Source of the DNA: Acidobacteriota bacterium
GTDB lineage: Bacteria > Acidobacteriota > Polarisedimenticolia > JBFMGF01
Assembly (NCBI GenBank): GCA_040752675.1
Contig: JBFMGF010000059.1
Location: 1 to 41,610, forward strand
DNA length: 41,610 bases
Reading direction: 5' to 3'
The notes beneath the pieces are model-generated. The model was given only the letters and a program-made list of their open reading frames with translations. It had not been told where the DNA came from and did not search any database. Position 1 is the stretch's first letter. Each line of letters opens with the position of its first letter. The position numbers and the translations under genes are program-made. Of this stretch, positions 1-8,210 are shown piece after piece.

Positions 1-338
1 ATAATGAGATCGTCGTGGCTGAACGGCTTGTTGATGTAATCGTGGGCACCGAGCTTGATAGCTTCCACGGCGTTGCTGATGCTGCTATAGGCAGTCATCA
101 TGATGGTCATCGTGTCGGGATAACTTAATATGACACGCTTGAGGATCTCGATGCCATTCAGATCAGGGAGTCTGTAGTCAAGGAGGATAAGGTCAATTCC
201 CTCTTCGCCGAGAAACGATAGAGCCTGTTCCCCTTTCTCGGCTTCGAGGACCTGATACCCCTCCTTCTGAAGGCGTTCCTTCAGTGTCATCCGTATGATC
301 TTTTCGTCATCTACGATAAGGATTTTCTCGCTACCCAC
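1..338 (-). CDS. Response regulator receiver domain (NtrC-type), truncated by window edge
   Basis: The reading frame opens with GTG at 338 and runs off the left edge of the window. About 112 codons are visible and form a complete CheY-like receiver: the acidic pair after the first beta strand (ILIVDDEK), the phospho-acceptor Asp in LILLDYRLPD, the Thr of MMTAYSS and the Lys of INKPF. This pattern is typical of NtrC/AtoC receivers, which are normally followed by a sigma-54 AAA+ domain and a DNA-binding domain. Those parts lie outside the window, so the output is unknown. The kinase gene ends about 100 bases upstream on the same strand, so the two form a likely cognate two-component pair. The GTG start is chosen because the upstream ATG at 366 is out of frame and soon stops. 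Confidence 0.85.
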   Translation of the reverse strand, partial: MGSEKILIVDDEKIIRMTLKERLQKEGYQVLEAEKGEQALSFLGEEGIDLILLDYRLPDLNGIEILKRVILSYPDTMTIMMTAYSSISNAVEAIKLGAHDYINKPFSHDDLI

Positions 339-438
339 GCCTGATACCCGCTATGATCGCACTCATGTTAAATAGCTCATGCTTCCTTATCATAGAACAT
401 TCGAGGTATTAATGCACTACTCTTTATCCTGAAGGGGA

Positions 439-1734
439 TCAGGGAAGGCAGATTGTGAAGGTCGTCCCTTTTCCTTCTTCGGTCTCGATCTTGATTTCGC
501 CGCCGTGAGAAGCAACTATCTTCTTGACGATGGAAAGGCCGAGGCCCGTCCCCCTTGCCTTGGTCGTGAAAAAGGGTTTGAATATCTGATCCCTGATGTT
601 TTCGGGAATCCCCGTTCCCGTGTCGGTGAAGGAGATGCAAGCCTTAGAATCCCTTTCATAGGTCCGGATGGTGAGCGTTCCATGATGATTCATCGCCTGC
701 ATGGAGTTCAACCCCACATTGAAGAGAACCTGTTCAATCTGCTGATGGTCGGCTCTCCGGGATGACAGGTTTTCAGAGAGCCGTGTTTCAATTTTGAGAT
801 TTTCTCCAGCGGGATCTTCCTTCAGGACTATGAAGACCCTGTTGACGATATCGTTGATATTGCATTCCTCTTTAACTGGAGCCTTGGGCTTGGCAAAGAC
901 AAGCAGGTCTTTGATCGTCCTGTCGAGCCTGTCGATCTGATGGATGCTCTCTTCGGTCATCTCCCGCTTGGGATCCCCATAGGGGAAGGAATCGACGATG
1001 ATCTCGCTTGCGCTTCTGATGCCTGCGAGAGGATTCTTTATCTCATGGGCGATGCTGGCGGCGAGCTCGCCAACGGCGGCCAGCCTCTCCGATTCTATGA
1101 GCTTGGTTTCCATTTCCTTCAGCTTTGTTATATCTCTGACTATGGCCGAGCTTCCGATGGGATTTCCACTTTTGTCCCGCAACGCCGTTCTCGTGATGGC
1201 TACACAGATCTTACGGCCATCCTTTCTTATCCTTTCTGTGATGAGAGACTTAACGTATCCTTTTGCGCTGACCTCCCTGGAGATCATCTCCAGTTCCTGG
1301 CTTTTCAGCAGATGCTCGGGGAGAAGCTTTTCAAAGCCCTTTCCCAGCATCTCTTTTTCAGAATATCCGTAGATCTGCTCGGCAGCTTTGTTCCATGAAG
1401 TGACCTTTCCGTTGAGGTCCATTCCGATAATGGCTTCCGCAGCATCGTTGATTATCGTGTAAAGATAATCCTTAACCTTCTCCAGTTCCTCTGTTTTCTT
1501 CCGGATCTCCTCTTCATAGTTTCTTCGGTACCGGATGGCGAGCCAGGCAACAAGCGAAGCCATGGCCAGAGACGAGATAACCGCTCTGATTCCGTAGAAG
1601 AGGTGTGTGTAGAAGACTGGAAGATCCCTCAGGTTAAATAGGATGTGCTGCAGGTAAAACCATAGAGAGAGGAGCAGGGAGATCGTGATAAGGGGAAGCA
1701 CGATGAAGTGCCACAGCCTGATCCTTTTAAGCAT
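439..1734 (-). CDS. PAS-domain sensor histidine kinase (NtrB/AtoS-like)
   Basis: Membrane-anchored sensor kinase of 431 aa that should phosphorylate the adjacent receiver protein. Two hydrophobic segments (about residues 11-28 and 48-67) flank a short external loop. They are followed by a linker helix, a PAS domain (about 89-200), a HisKA helix with phospho-acceptor H230 in AHEIKNPLAG, and a HATPase with N box (NVGLNSMQAM), G1 (DTGTGIP) and G2 (GTGLGLSIV). The ATG at 1734 is preferred over the one at 1803 because it follows a GGAAGAG ribosome site and leads straight into the first membrane helix. The short external loop makes ligand sensing by that part unlikely, so the PAS domain is the probable sensor. 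The signal is unknown. Confidence 0.9.
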   Translation of the reverse strand: MLKRIRLWHFIVLPLITISLLLSLWFYLQHILFNLRDLPVFYTHLFYGIRAVISSLAMASLVAWLAIRYRRNYEEEIRKKTEELEKVKDYLYTIINDAAEAIIGMDLNGKVTSWNKAAEQIYGYSEKEMLGKGFEKLLPEHLLKSQELEMISREVSAKGYVKSLITERIRKDGRKICVAITRTALRDKSGNPIGSSAIVRDITKLKEMETKLIESERLAAVGELAASIAHEIKNPLAGIRSASEIIVDSFPYGDPKREMTEESIHQIDRLDRTIKDLLVFAKPKAPVKEECNINDIVNRVFIVLKEDPAGENLKIETRLSENLSSRRADHQQIEQVLFNVGLNSMQAMNHHGTLTIRTYERDSKACISFTDTGTGIPENIRDQIFKPFFTTKARGTGLGLSIVKKIVASHGGEIKIETEEGKGTTFTICLP

Positions 1735-1883
1735 CAAGAGGCTCTTCCTTTCCCAGCCATTTTCTTGATTTGAAAATATACCATCAAAGCGGGGTAGCAT
1801 CAACGCCGCAAACTCCAGTAAAAAATGAATTGTGTCAGGATGTTGAAAAAGGTAAAATTATCAAGAAAATGAGGAGCTTTTTT

Positions 1884-2708
1884 ATGATCAAGGTTGCTGC
1901 CATTCAGATGAACTCCACAGATAAAAGAGACCTGAACATCGAAAAGGCGGAAAGATTTATCAAGCAGGCTTCCTCCGGAGGAGCAGAGCTCATTGCACTT
2001 CCGGAATACTTCTCGTATCTGAGCTCCGAAGGAGAAGAGATTCCCTATGCCGAACCGATCGGCGGAGAGTTGATAGAAAGAATGAGGAATCTGGCAAAGG
2101 ACCTCGGGATCTTCCTGCTATGCGGCAGCATTCCGGAGAAGATCAAGAGAAGCAAGAAGATTTACAATACGAGCGTCCTGATCGATCCGAAAGGGAAGAG
2201 CATAGGCGTTTACAGAAAGATCCACCTGTTTAACATCAACATTAAGGGGAAGGCAGCCTTTCAGGAATCCAACTACTATGAGGGGGGAAAGGACGTCGTA
2301 CTCGTGAAGACGGATAAGGGAAAATGGGGGATGACCATCTGTTACGATCTGCGATTTCCGGAGTTGTTTAGGAGCCTGACCCTGAAGGGTGCGGAGATCA
2401 TCTTCGTTCCTTCTGCCTTCACCTCCTATACCGGGATGTTCCACTGGATGGCGCTCCTGAGAGCAAGAGCTATTGAGAATCAGGTTTACATCGTGGCACC
2501 AGCCCAGGCGGGTAGGCACAGCGAGAAAAGGTCGAGCTATGGGCACAGCGCCATCATCGATCCCTGGGGAAAGGTCGTAGCTCTCCTTCAGGATGGGGAA
2601 GGAGTCGTTACAGCCAGACTTGACTTTCAGTACCTGAAGAGAGTGAGGAACAGCTTCCCCTGCCTGGAGCATATCACCCGTAAACTCATCCCCCGTCGCT
2701 GGCACTGA
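1884..2708 (+). CDS. Nit1-type carbon-nitrogen hydrolase (deaminated glutathione amidase-like)
   Basis: Cytoplasmic nitrilase-superfamily amidase of 274 aa. The catalytic triad is visible as E41 (ALPEYF), K112 (YRKIHLF) and C153 (TICYDLRFPE). The segment after the catalytic Cys (RARAIENQVY, then GRHSEKRSSYGHS and DPWGKVVA) closely follows the Nit1 branch, whose known job is hydrolysing deaminated glutathione, a metabolite-repair reaction. Start choice: ATG 1884 has GAGGAG seven bases upstream and begins the conserved first strand; the longer frame from 1770 adds an unrelated N-terminus. It is divergent from the histidine kinase and 129 bases ahead of the M29-like gene. Nit1 substrate specificity is inferred from motif similarity; omega-amidase (Nit2-like) activity is the main alternative. 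Confidence 0.88.
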   Translation: MIKVAAIQMNSTDKRDLNIEKAERFIKQASSGGAELIALPEYFSYLSSEGEEIPYAEPIGGELIERMRNLAKDLGIFLLCGSIPEKIKRSKKIYNTSVLIDPKGKSIGVYRKIHLFNINIKGKAAFQESNYYEGGKDVVLVKTDKGKWGMTICYDLRFPELFRSLTLKGAEIIFVPSAFTSYTGMFHWMALLRARAIENQVYIVAPAQAGRHSEKRSSYGHSAIIDPWGKVVALLQDGEGVVTARLDFQYLKRVRNSFPCLEHITRKLIPRRWH

Positions 2709-2837
2709 ATGGAAAGCGGTAGGTTACCATCCGACTTGATGAAGAAACAGTGAAGTATTTTAAAAAGCTTGCTGCTCCGCTTTGAAAATCAGCGCTGTGG
2801 TCATAGGCAATATTACCTTGGAGAAAGGAGAAGGAGA

Positions 2838-3779
2838 ATGGATAAACTTTTGAGTGCCGCGAAGAAGGCGATTATGAATGTTTTGAAAATCAAGAAAGGC
2901 GAGAAGGTCCTTCTCGTGACCGATAGGCAGAAGATGCCTGTGGCGGAAGCGCTGGCGTTCTGGTGCAAGAAGGCAGGGGCAGAGACAACGACCTACCTGA
3001 TGACTGAAACACTGCGGCCAATTACGGAGCCGACGAAGCTGTTCGAGGAGATGATAAAAAAGGTAACCGTCACGATGTACATGCTCGATTCAAGGATCCA
3101 GGAGAAACCTTTCCGCTACTTCATGGTCAGGAACGGCTCCAGGTATGGAAGGATCTGTATGATGCCGGGTATCACGGTGGACATGATGGAGCGGCTCGTC
3201 AACATTGACTTCAAGCAGATGGACGATCTCTCCAGGAAGGTGATCAGGAAGATGACCGACGCGAAAGTGGTCCATGTGACCAATCCTCTAGGAACCGACA
3301 TCAGATTCAGCCTGGAAGGAAGAAGGTGGGAAAACGACAACGGAAATATCAGCAAGAAGGGAAAGCATGGCAATCTCCCCGCCGGGGAGTGCTACACTGC
3401 CCCAGTCGAGGATTCCTTCACCGGCAGGATAGTCATGAGCCTCATCGATGATAAGGTCGGTTGGGGAGAGATGGAGTTCAAAGCTGGAAAGCTCGTGAGA
3501 TTCAAGGGGAAAGGAATCGAAGCCGTGGTCAAGAATATCGGGAGCGATGAATCAGGCAGGATAGTCGGAGAGTTTGGCATCGGGACAAACAGGGGAGCGA
3601 AGATCTGCAAGAACATGCTCGAGGCTGAGAAGGCCTTCGGGACCTGCCACTTCGCCATCGGCGATTCCTATGGGCTCGGGAAGAACAAGAGCAAGCACCA
3701 CTACGATGCCCTCGTCGAGAAGGTGACCATCACTTCAGACAGCAGATATATCCTCCAGAACGGCAAATTCCTTATCTAG
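2838..3779 (+). CDS. M29-family-like aminopeptidase
   Basis: Protein of 313 aa resembling leucyl aminopeptidases of family M29 (AmpS/PepS type), which use two metal ions to remove N-terminal residues from peptides. Candidate metal ligands are E184 (in PAGECY), E255 (GEFGIGTN), H281 (CHFAIGDS), and H297/H298 with D300 (KHHYDAL), in the order expected for the family. It is shorter than typical M29 enzymes (about 400 aa), mainly in the N-terminal half, so it belongs to a compact branch. There is no signal peptide, so it is cytoplasmic. ATG 2838 has an AAGGAG site directly upstream; the longer frame from 2769 has none. It lies tail-to-tail with the OPT transporter, which fits a peptide-use role. 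Confidence 0.8.
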   Translation: MDKLLSAAKKAIMNVLKIKKGEKVLLVTDRQKMPVAEALAFWCKKAGAETTTYLMTETLRPITEPTKLFEEMIKKVTVTMYMLDSRIQEKPFRYFMVRNGSRYGRICMMPGITVDMMERLVNIDFKQMDDLSRKVIRKMTDAKVVHVTNPLGTDIRFSLEGRRWENDNGNISKKGKHGNLPAGECYTAPVEDSFTGRIVMSLIDDKVGWGEMEFKAGKLVRFKGKGIEAVVKNIGSDESGRIVGEFGIGTNRGAKICKNMLEAEKAFGTCHFAIGDSYGLGKNKSKHHYDALVEKVTITSDSRYILQNGKFLI

Positions 3780-3809
3780 CACCTGACCGTAATTTTATAC
3801 AGAGCTTGA

Positions 3810-5906
3810 CTATTCTTTGGCAGCGTGCTTTGAGTAATAATAGACGAAAACGCAGATGACTATGAGCATGATCAGACCGATCCACTGACCCCAGTGCTGA
3901 TAATAGGCACGTGGCACATCTTCTACCAGTTTTTGCATTGTTTCTCCTCCGATGGTCCGAGTCTGCCATGTGTAGTTCATGCCTATGCTGATGTACTGGA
4001 GTATCCTCTCCTTTAGCCAGTCAAGATTGAGGACTGCGCCGAGCATTCCCATTAACGCTCCGCCAGCAATGAAGCCGGATGTGATGAGGATACCCGTGTC
4101 TCTTCTCGCATCGCTGACATCTTTCTTCTTGCTGCTCGTCTCGACCAGCCAGGCCAGGAATCCACCGACGAAAAGTGGCGTGGTGAGCTGGATCGGGAGG
4201 TACATTCCGAGGGCGAAGGGAAGGGGAGGCACTTTGCTCATCTCGAGTATCACGGCGATGAGAGCGCCGATTCCGTAAAGCAGCCAGGGCTGCTGCTGGT
4301 TCGGATCCATCAGGCTCTGGATGATGGTTGCCATCAGGTTCCCCTGCGGAGCCGGCACATTCGGATTGGGAACGAGAGCACCACCCTCCATGATGGCAAA
4401 TCCGTAAGCCTTGTTGATGACGAGGATGGCAAGGCTCACGCATAAGGCAGAGACTACAGTCCCTAAGAACTTCCACCTCTGCTGATTCTGAGGTGTGGCG
4501 CCAAGCCAGTAGCCGATCTTTAGATCCGTGATGAATCCCCCGGCCATGGAGAGCGCCGTGCAGACGACACAGCCCATGATGAGCGCAATGATCATCCCCT
4601 TGGTTCCGGATCCTTCAGGAATGATCATGGAGAGAATGAGGCTCGTGATGATGAGGGTGATGAGCGTCATACCGGAAACGGGGTTCGTTCCGACGATGGC
4701 AATAGCCCTTGCCGCCACGGTAGTGAAGAGGAAAGCGAGGATAACCACGATGATCAGCCCGACGATAGCAACGGAAAACGCCTTGGTTACAAATGTAAAG
4801 AAGACGAGTATGGATAGCAGGAAGATGCCGACCAGGGAGATTATCAATTTCATGGAGATATCTCTATCCGTTCTTATCGTTGCGCCAGCATGCGATGTGC
4901 CGAACATTTCTTTGAATCCAACTGCAAACGAGGAGACGATGATCTTTGCCGATTTGATGATGCCGATAATCCCGGCGCAGGCAATGGCGCCGATCCCGAT
5001 CTTCTGGACATATGCGGAGAAGATCTCCCTCTCGGTCATCATGGCGATGGCTTTCGTTCCCGGAGCGATGATGGTATCGCCAAGGTGTTGTCCGAAGAAG
5101 AAAACGGCCGGCACGAAGATAAGAAAGGAGAGGAAGCTTCCCGCCACTATAATCGAGGAGTATCTCAGGCCGATGATGTAGCCGAGCCCGAGGATGGCGG
5201 TCAGCGCATCCAGTTTGAGAACCATCCGGTACTTCTCGGCGAGGAATTGCCCTAACCCCGCGAAGATCTTCTTCGATTCCAGGTGAAAGTTCCAGCCGTA
5301 AAGGACATCGGCGATAAAATCATAGATGCCGCCGATGACCATGCTCCAGACGAGAACTTTCGCCTGGGCTCCCCCCGTTTCGCCGGTAACCAGGATCTCA
5401 GTCGTAGCCGTCGCTTCCGGGAATGGGAGCCTCCCGTGCTCTTCGACGCAGAAGTACCTCCTCAGCGGGATGAGGAAGAGGATCCCGATGCTGCCGCCGA
5501 GGAAAGCGGAGAGGAACGTCTCCAGAAGCGAGATATCCTTATCCATCCCCAGTATGTAGAAAGCGGGAATGACGAAGATCCCTCCTGCCACGACTACTCC
5601 GGAAGCCGCACCTATGGACTGGATGATGACATTCTCGAGGATTGTGTTCTTTCTTGCAAAGATGTTGGATAGCCCGACGGCGAGGATGGCAATCGGTATG
5701 GCGGCCTCGAATACCTGTCCGACCTTCAATCCCAGGTAAGCAGCGGAAAAGGAAAATATGACGGCCATCAAGACGCCGAAGAGGACGGAACGATTAGTTA
5801 TCTCCGGCACGAGCTTCTCAGCGGGAACGACCGGGATGTATCTTTCGCCAGGCTTCAGTTCAGTATAGGCATTCGGTGGAAGAACTTTCTTATTGGACGG
5901 CTCCAT
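3810..5906 (-). CDS. OPT family oligopeptide transporter
   Basis: Polytopic inner-membrane protein of 698 aa, the usual size for bacterial OPT proteins. Alternating hydrophobic helices run the whole length, with the family-typical start (ITNRSVLFGV, then AAYLGLKVGQVFEAAIPIAI) and Gly/Pro-rich re-entrant stretches (GTNPVSGMTL; DLKIGYWLGATPQNQQ). Family members import short peptides or metal chelates by proton symport; the substrate cannot be read from sequence. ATG 5906 is chosen because GGGAGG lies just upstream; a TTG at 5921 would overlap that site. It ends a minus-strand run with an M24 aminopeptidase and a histidine-lyase-like gene, suggesting uptake and breakdown of peptides. The C-terminus is a short cytoplasmic tail. 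Confidence 0.93.
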   Translation of the reverse strand: MEPSNKKVLPPNAYTELKPGERYIPVVPAEKLVPEITNRSVLFGVLMAVIFSFSAAYLGLKVGQVFEAAIPIAILAVGLSNIFARKNTILENVIIQSIGAASGVVVAGGIFVIPAFYILGMDKDISLLETFLSAFLGGSIGILFLIPLRRYFCVEEHGRLPFPEATATTEILVTGETGGAQAKVLVWSMVIGGIYDFIADVLYGWNFHLESKKIFAGLGQFLAEKYRMVLKLDALTAILGLGYIIGLRYSSIIVAGSFLSFLIFVPAVFFFGQHLGDTIIAPGTKAIAMMTEREIFSAYVQKIGIGAIACAGIIGIIKSAKIIVSSFAVGFKEMFGTSHAGATIRTDRDISMKLIISLVGIFLLSILVFFTFVTKAFSVAIVGLIIVVILAFLFTTVAARAIAIVGTNPVSGMTLITLIITSLILSMIIPEGSGTKGMIIALIMGCVVCTALSMAGGFITDLKIGYWLGATPQNQQRWKFLGTVVSALCVSLAILVINKAYGFAIMEGGALVPNPNVPAPQGNLMATIIQSLMDPNQQQPWLLYGIGALIAVILEMSKVPPLPFALGMYLPIQLTTPLFVGGFLAWLVETSSKKKDVSDARRDTGILITSGFIAGGALMGMLGAVLNLDWLKERILQYISIGMNYTWQTRTIGGETMQKLVEDVPRAYYQHWGQWIGLIMLIVICVFVYYYSKHAAKE

Positions 5907-5926
5907 AAGACCTCCCTTCAAGACTG

Positions 5927-5954
5927 ATCATCATTGAAAACTTATCATCATTGA
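5927..5954. repeat. 11-bp direct repeat in OPT leader
   Basis: ATCATCATTGA occurs at 5927-5937 and again at 5944-5954, separated by six bases, in the untranslated leader of the OPT gene. The spacing of 17 bases between copies is not a whole DNA turn. Purpose unknown; a weak operator or chance are both possible. Confidence 0.4.
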
Positions 5955-6107
5955 GGACTGGACATCGTTTCGCTTCTTATCTTATTTATGAATCTCATTG
6001 TGGATCTTATCCGTTCAACCCGCGCTTCTTTCCTCCTGGTCAAGAGCCTCCTATATACTATACAAATCCCCCCGCATGCAAGAACAACTTTTCCAATTGA
6101 AATTCTT

Positions 6108-6926
6108 TCAGAGCTGGCGGATGGCCATGATGGTAAGATCGTCTTTCGCTGTTGCCTGACCACGAAAAGTTCTGAGATCCCCAAGGCAGATCGCAACGAG
6201 TTTCTCTGGCGGCAATGCTTGATTCTTGTCTACCAGTTTGGCAAGACGCTCTCTTCCGTATTCTGTGCCGCTTGAGTTTTGCACCTCAGTAAGACCATCA
6301 CTGAAAAGGAGAATTGTGTCTCCCTCGGCTAACTGTAATTTGATAGGAGAGAATTGCTGATCACAAAAGATACCTACTGGAAGGCCTGCTGCTTTCACAT
6401 CTGATACGTTTCCATTCTGGATCAATAAGGGTGGAAGATGCCCTGCATTGCATATTTCCACTTGCCCTGAGCCTTCCGCTCTCCCACATACGAGAGTGGC
6501 ATACTGTGTGGGCAGAGTGCTCTCGCAGAAGACGCGACTTGCCCGCTCCATCAGCTGATGGAGTGGTAAGCCCACAGAAATGAGGCTGCGAAACATCGCA
6601 TGCAGATGAACCATGAGCATTGACGCTGCAACACCTTTCCCCGAAACATCTCCCAGGATAAAGTAGAGAGCTTCATCGTCTGACGTCACCAGATCGCAAT
6701 AATCGCCACTGACAAAACCAGATGGCTCATAGTAGTAAGCAACCTCCCATCCGCTATATTGGAAATCCTTCTTCGGGAGGAGTCCCCTTTGGATCTGCGA
6801 TGCCAGCTCTAAATCTTCCTCGAGAGCACGCTGCTGAGAGGGCGTCAGATGATCCAGGCACAATTGAATGACATGACATTGATATCCATAGCCATTGCCA
6901 TCTCCTTTTTCAATAATATCAATCAT
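6108..6926 (-). CDS. SpoIIE/RsbU-type PP2C serine phosphatase
   Basis: Soluble 272-aa phosphatase of the PP2C-like SpoIIE family, which dephosphorylates anti-sigma-antagonist proteins in partner-switching pathways. A short N-terminal helical region (LASQIQRGLLPKK is the usual entry to the domain) precedes the catalytic core. Metal-binding motifs are complete: SGDYCD, GDVSGKG, SDGLTE and KDDLTI, with NAGHLPP between them. There is no receiver, GAF, HAMP or membrane sensor, so input must come through a partner protein. It starts five bases after the stop of the M24 peptidase gene, so the two are almost certainly co-transcribed, an unusual partner for a peptidase. The upstream reading frame belongs to that peptidase in another phase, which is why ATG 6926 is used. 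Confidence 0.9.
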   Translation of the reverse strand: MIDIIEKGDGNGYGYQCHVIQLCLDHLTPSQQRALEEDLELASQIQRGLLPKKDFQYSGWEVAYYYEPSGFVSGDYCDLVTSDDEALYFILGDVSGKGVAASMLMVHLHAMFRSLISVGLPLHQLMERASRVFCESTLPTQYATLVCGRAEGSGQVEICNAGHLPPLLIQNGNVSDVKAAGLPVGIFCDQQFSPIKLQLAEGDTILLFSDGLTEVQNSSGTEYGRERLAKLVDKNQALPPEKLVAICLGDLRTFRGQATAKDDLTIMAIRQL

Positions 6927-6931
6927 CCATT

Positions 6932-8110
6932 TTATTTGATCAGCCAGAGGTCTTTCTGGGGGTGGGAGAGGAATTCGCAGCCGTCCTTCGTGACGACGAT
7001 TACCTCTTCCATCGTGGCGATCCCGTGCCCCTGGCAGGTCACGCGGGGTTCCAGCGTGTAGACCTGACCTTCCTCGACTTTCTCGAAGGGAAGCGTGCCG
7101 TACCTTTCCCACCTCGGGCAGAGAAGCCCTGCGCCGTCGTGGGCTTTCCTTCCTATCTGGTGTCCGAGGGCATGGGGATACCCTTCGTACCCGAGCGATG
7201 TGATATGACTTCTCGCTACATCGTCCACCTGCCACCCTTCCACACCGGGCTTGATGAACTCGGCAGCCTTCTGGATGGCGTCCCGGACAGCATGGAAGGC
7301 CTTCAGAACTTCCGACGGAATTTCCTTTTCTCCCTCCCTCAGAAAGTACCAGGTTCTCTGCATGTCAGAACAGAAATCGTTCTTCCGGATGCCGAAGTCG
7401 ATGTTCATGATGTGCCCCTTCTCCGTTTTCCTCTCCGTCGGCCCGAAGTGCGCCCCAGCAGTTTCCGGTCCGCTGAAAACGGAAGGACAATGGCCGGGAT
7501 CCCAGGCAAGTTCGACTCCGGCTTTTTTTGCCTGATCGACGAGGAAAGCTGCGATCTCCGCTTCCGTCTGTCCGGCTTTCAGGAAGGATGTGACCTGATC
7601 GAACATCACTTCAGTCAAGCTGCAGACCGCACGGATCCTCTGAAGCTCTGCGGGCGATTTTCGCCCCCTCAGGGCGGAGATGATCTTTTCAGAAGAGATG
7701 ATCCTGTCCGCAAAGGGAGAGCCTTCCAGATATTCTTTCAGCATGAGATACATCCCATGCGTCAGCCCGTCCGACATGACGTCGTTTTTCGAAAAGTTTA
7801 TAGCTATTTTGTTGGGGTTAATCTTATCGATTGTTTCCAGGAGCGGTTCCCTGATCGAGCCGACATAGCCGATGACTTCCAAGTACAGTCCCTTGGATTC
7901 AATGTTCGCCTTGTCGAGGCTTCCGACGATGGCGATAGTCTTCCCCTGAGCCGTGATGATAAAGGCCGAGGCCCAGGTGCAGGAGGTCCCGAGAATGAGA
8001 TCGATTGCTGGATCGTGGTTCGTTTCACTCTCCCTCAGGAAGATCAGCCACATATCCACATCTTTCTCACGCAGGATCCCGATTGCCTGCTGAATTTTTT
8101 CTTTGTACAT
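6932..8110 (-). CDS. M24B Xaa-Pro aminopeptidase/dipeptidase-like protein
   Basis: Cytoplasmic 392-aa 'pita-bread' metallopeptidase that should cleave peptides with proline in the second position. The N-terminal creatinase-like domain spans about residues 1-160. The catalytic domain shows all five M24 metal ligands: Asp in NIDFG, Asp in SDMQRTWY, His in HALGHQIG, Glu in TLEPRV and Glu in MEEVIVV. ATG 8110 follows GAGGAGAAG; the longer frame from 8146 reads through this ribosome site. It sits 100 bases after the histidine-lyase-like gene and directly before the SpoIIE phosphatase. It completes the set of peptide-degrading functions around the OPT transporter. Substrate length (dipeptide or longer) cannot be told from sequence. 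Confidence 0.92.
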   Translation of the reverse strand: MYKEKIQQAIGILREKDVDMWLIFLRESETNHDPAIDLILGTSCTWASAFIITAQGKTIAIVGSLDKANIESKGLYLEVIGYVGSIREPLLETIDKINPNKIAINFSKNDVMSDGLTHGMYLMLKEYLEGSPFADRIISSEKIISALRGRKSPAELQRIRAVCSLTEVMFDQVTSFLKAGQTEAEIAAFLVDQAKKAGVELAWDPGHCPSVFSGPETAGAHFGPTERKTEKGHIMNIDFGIRKNDFCSDMQRTWYFLREGEKEIPSEVLKAFHAVRDAIQKAAEFIKPGVEGWQVDDVARSHITSLGYEGYPHALGHQIGRKAHDGAGLLCPRWERYGTLPFEKVEEGQVYTLEPRVTCQGHGIATMEEVIVVTKDGCEFLSHPQKDLWLIK

Positions 8111-8210
8111 GCTTCTTCTCCTCGGTAGATGCTTCCATCTAATCATTCACCGATAGATTTAACCGGCACACGTTTACTGCGACGATCATGGAATTCACTG
8201 TAGAAGAGAG

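Noticed and set aside
1770-1883. N-terminal extension of the Nit1-like amidase from ATG 1770
   Set aside because: The extension overlaps the divergent kinase region and lacks a ribosome site, whereas ATG 1884 has one and begins the conserved fold.
6962-8128. 388-aa frame on the plus strand opposite the M24 peptidase
   Set aside because: An antisense shadow caused by codon bias; no ribosome site or recognisable domain, whereas the minus strand has all M24 metal ligands.
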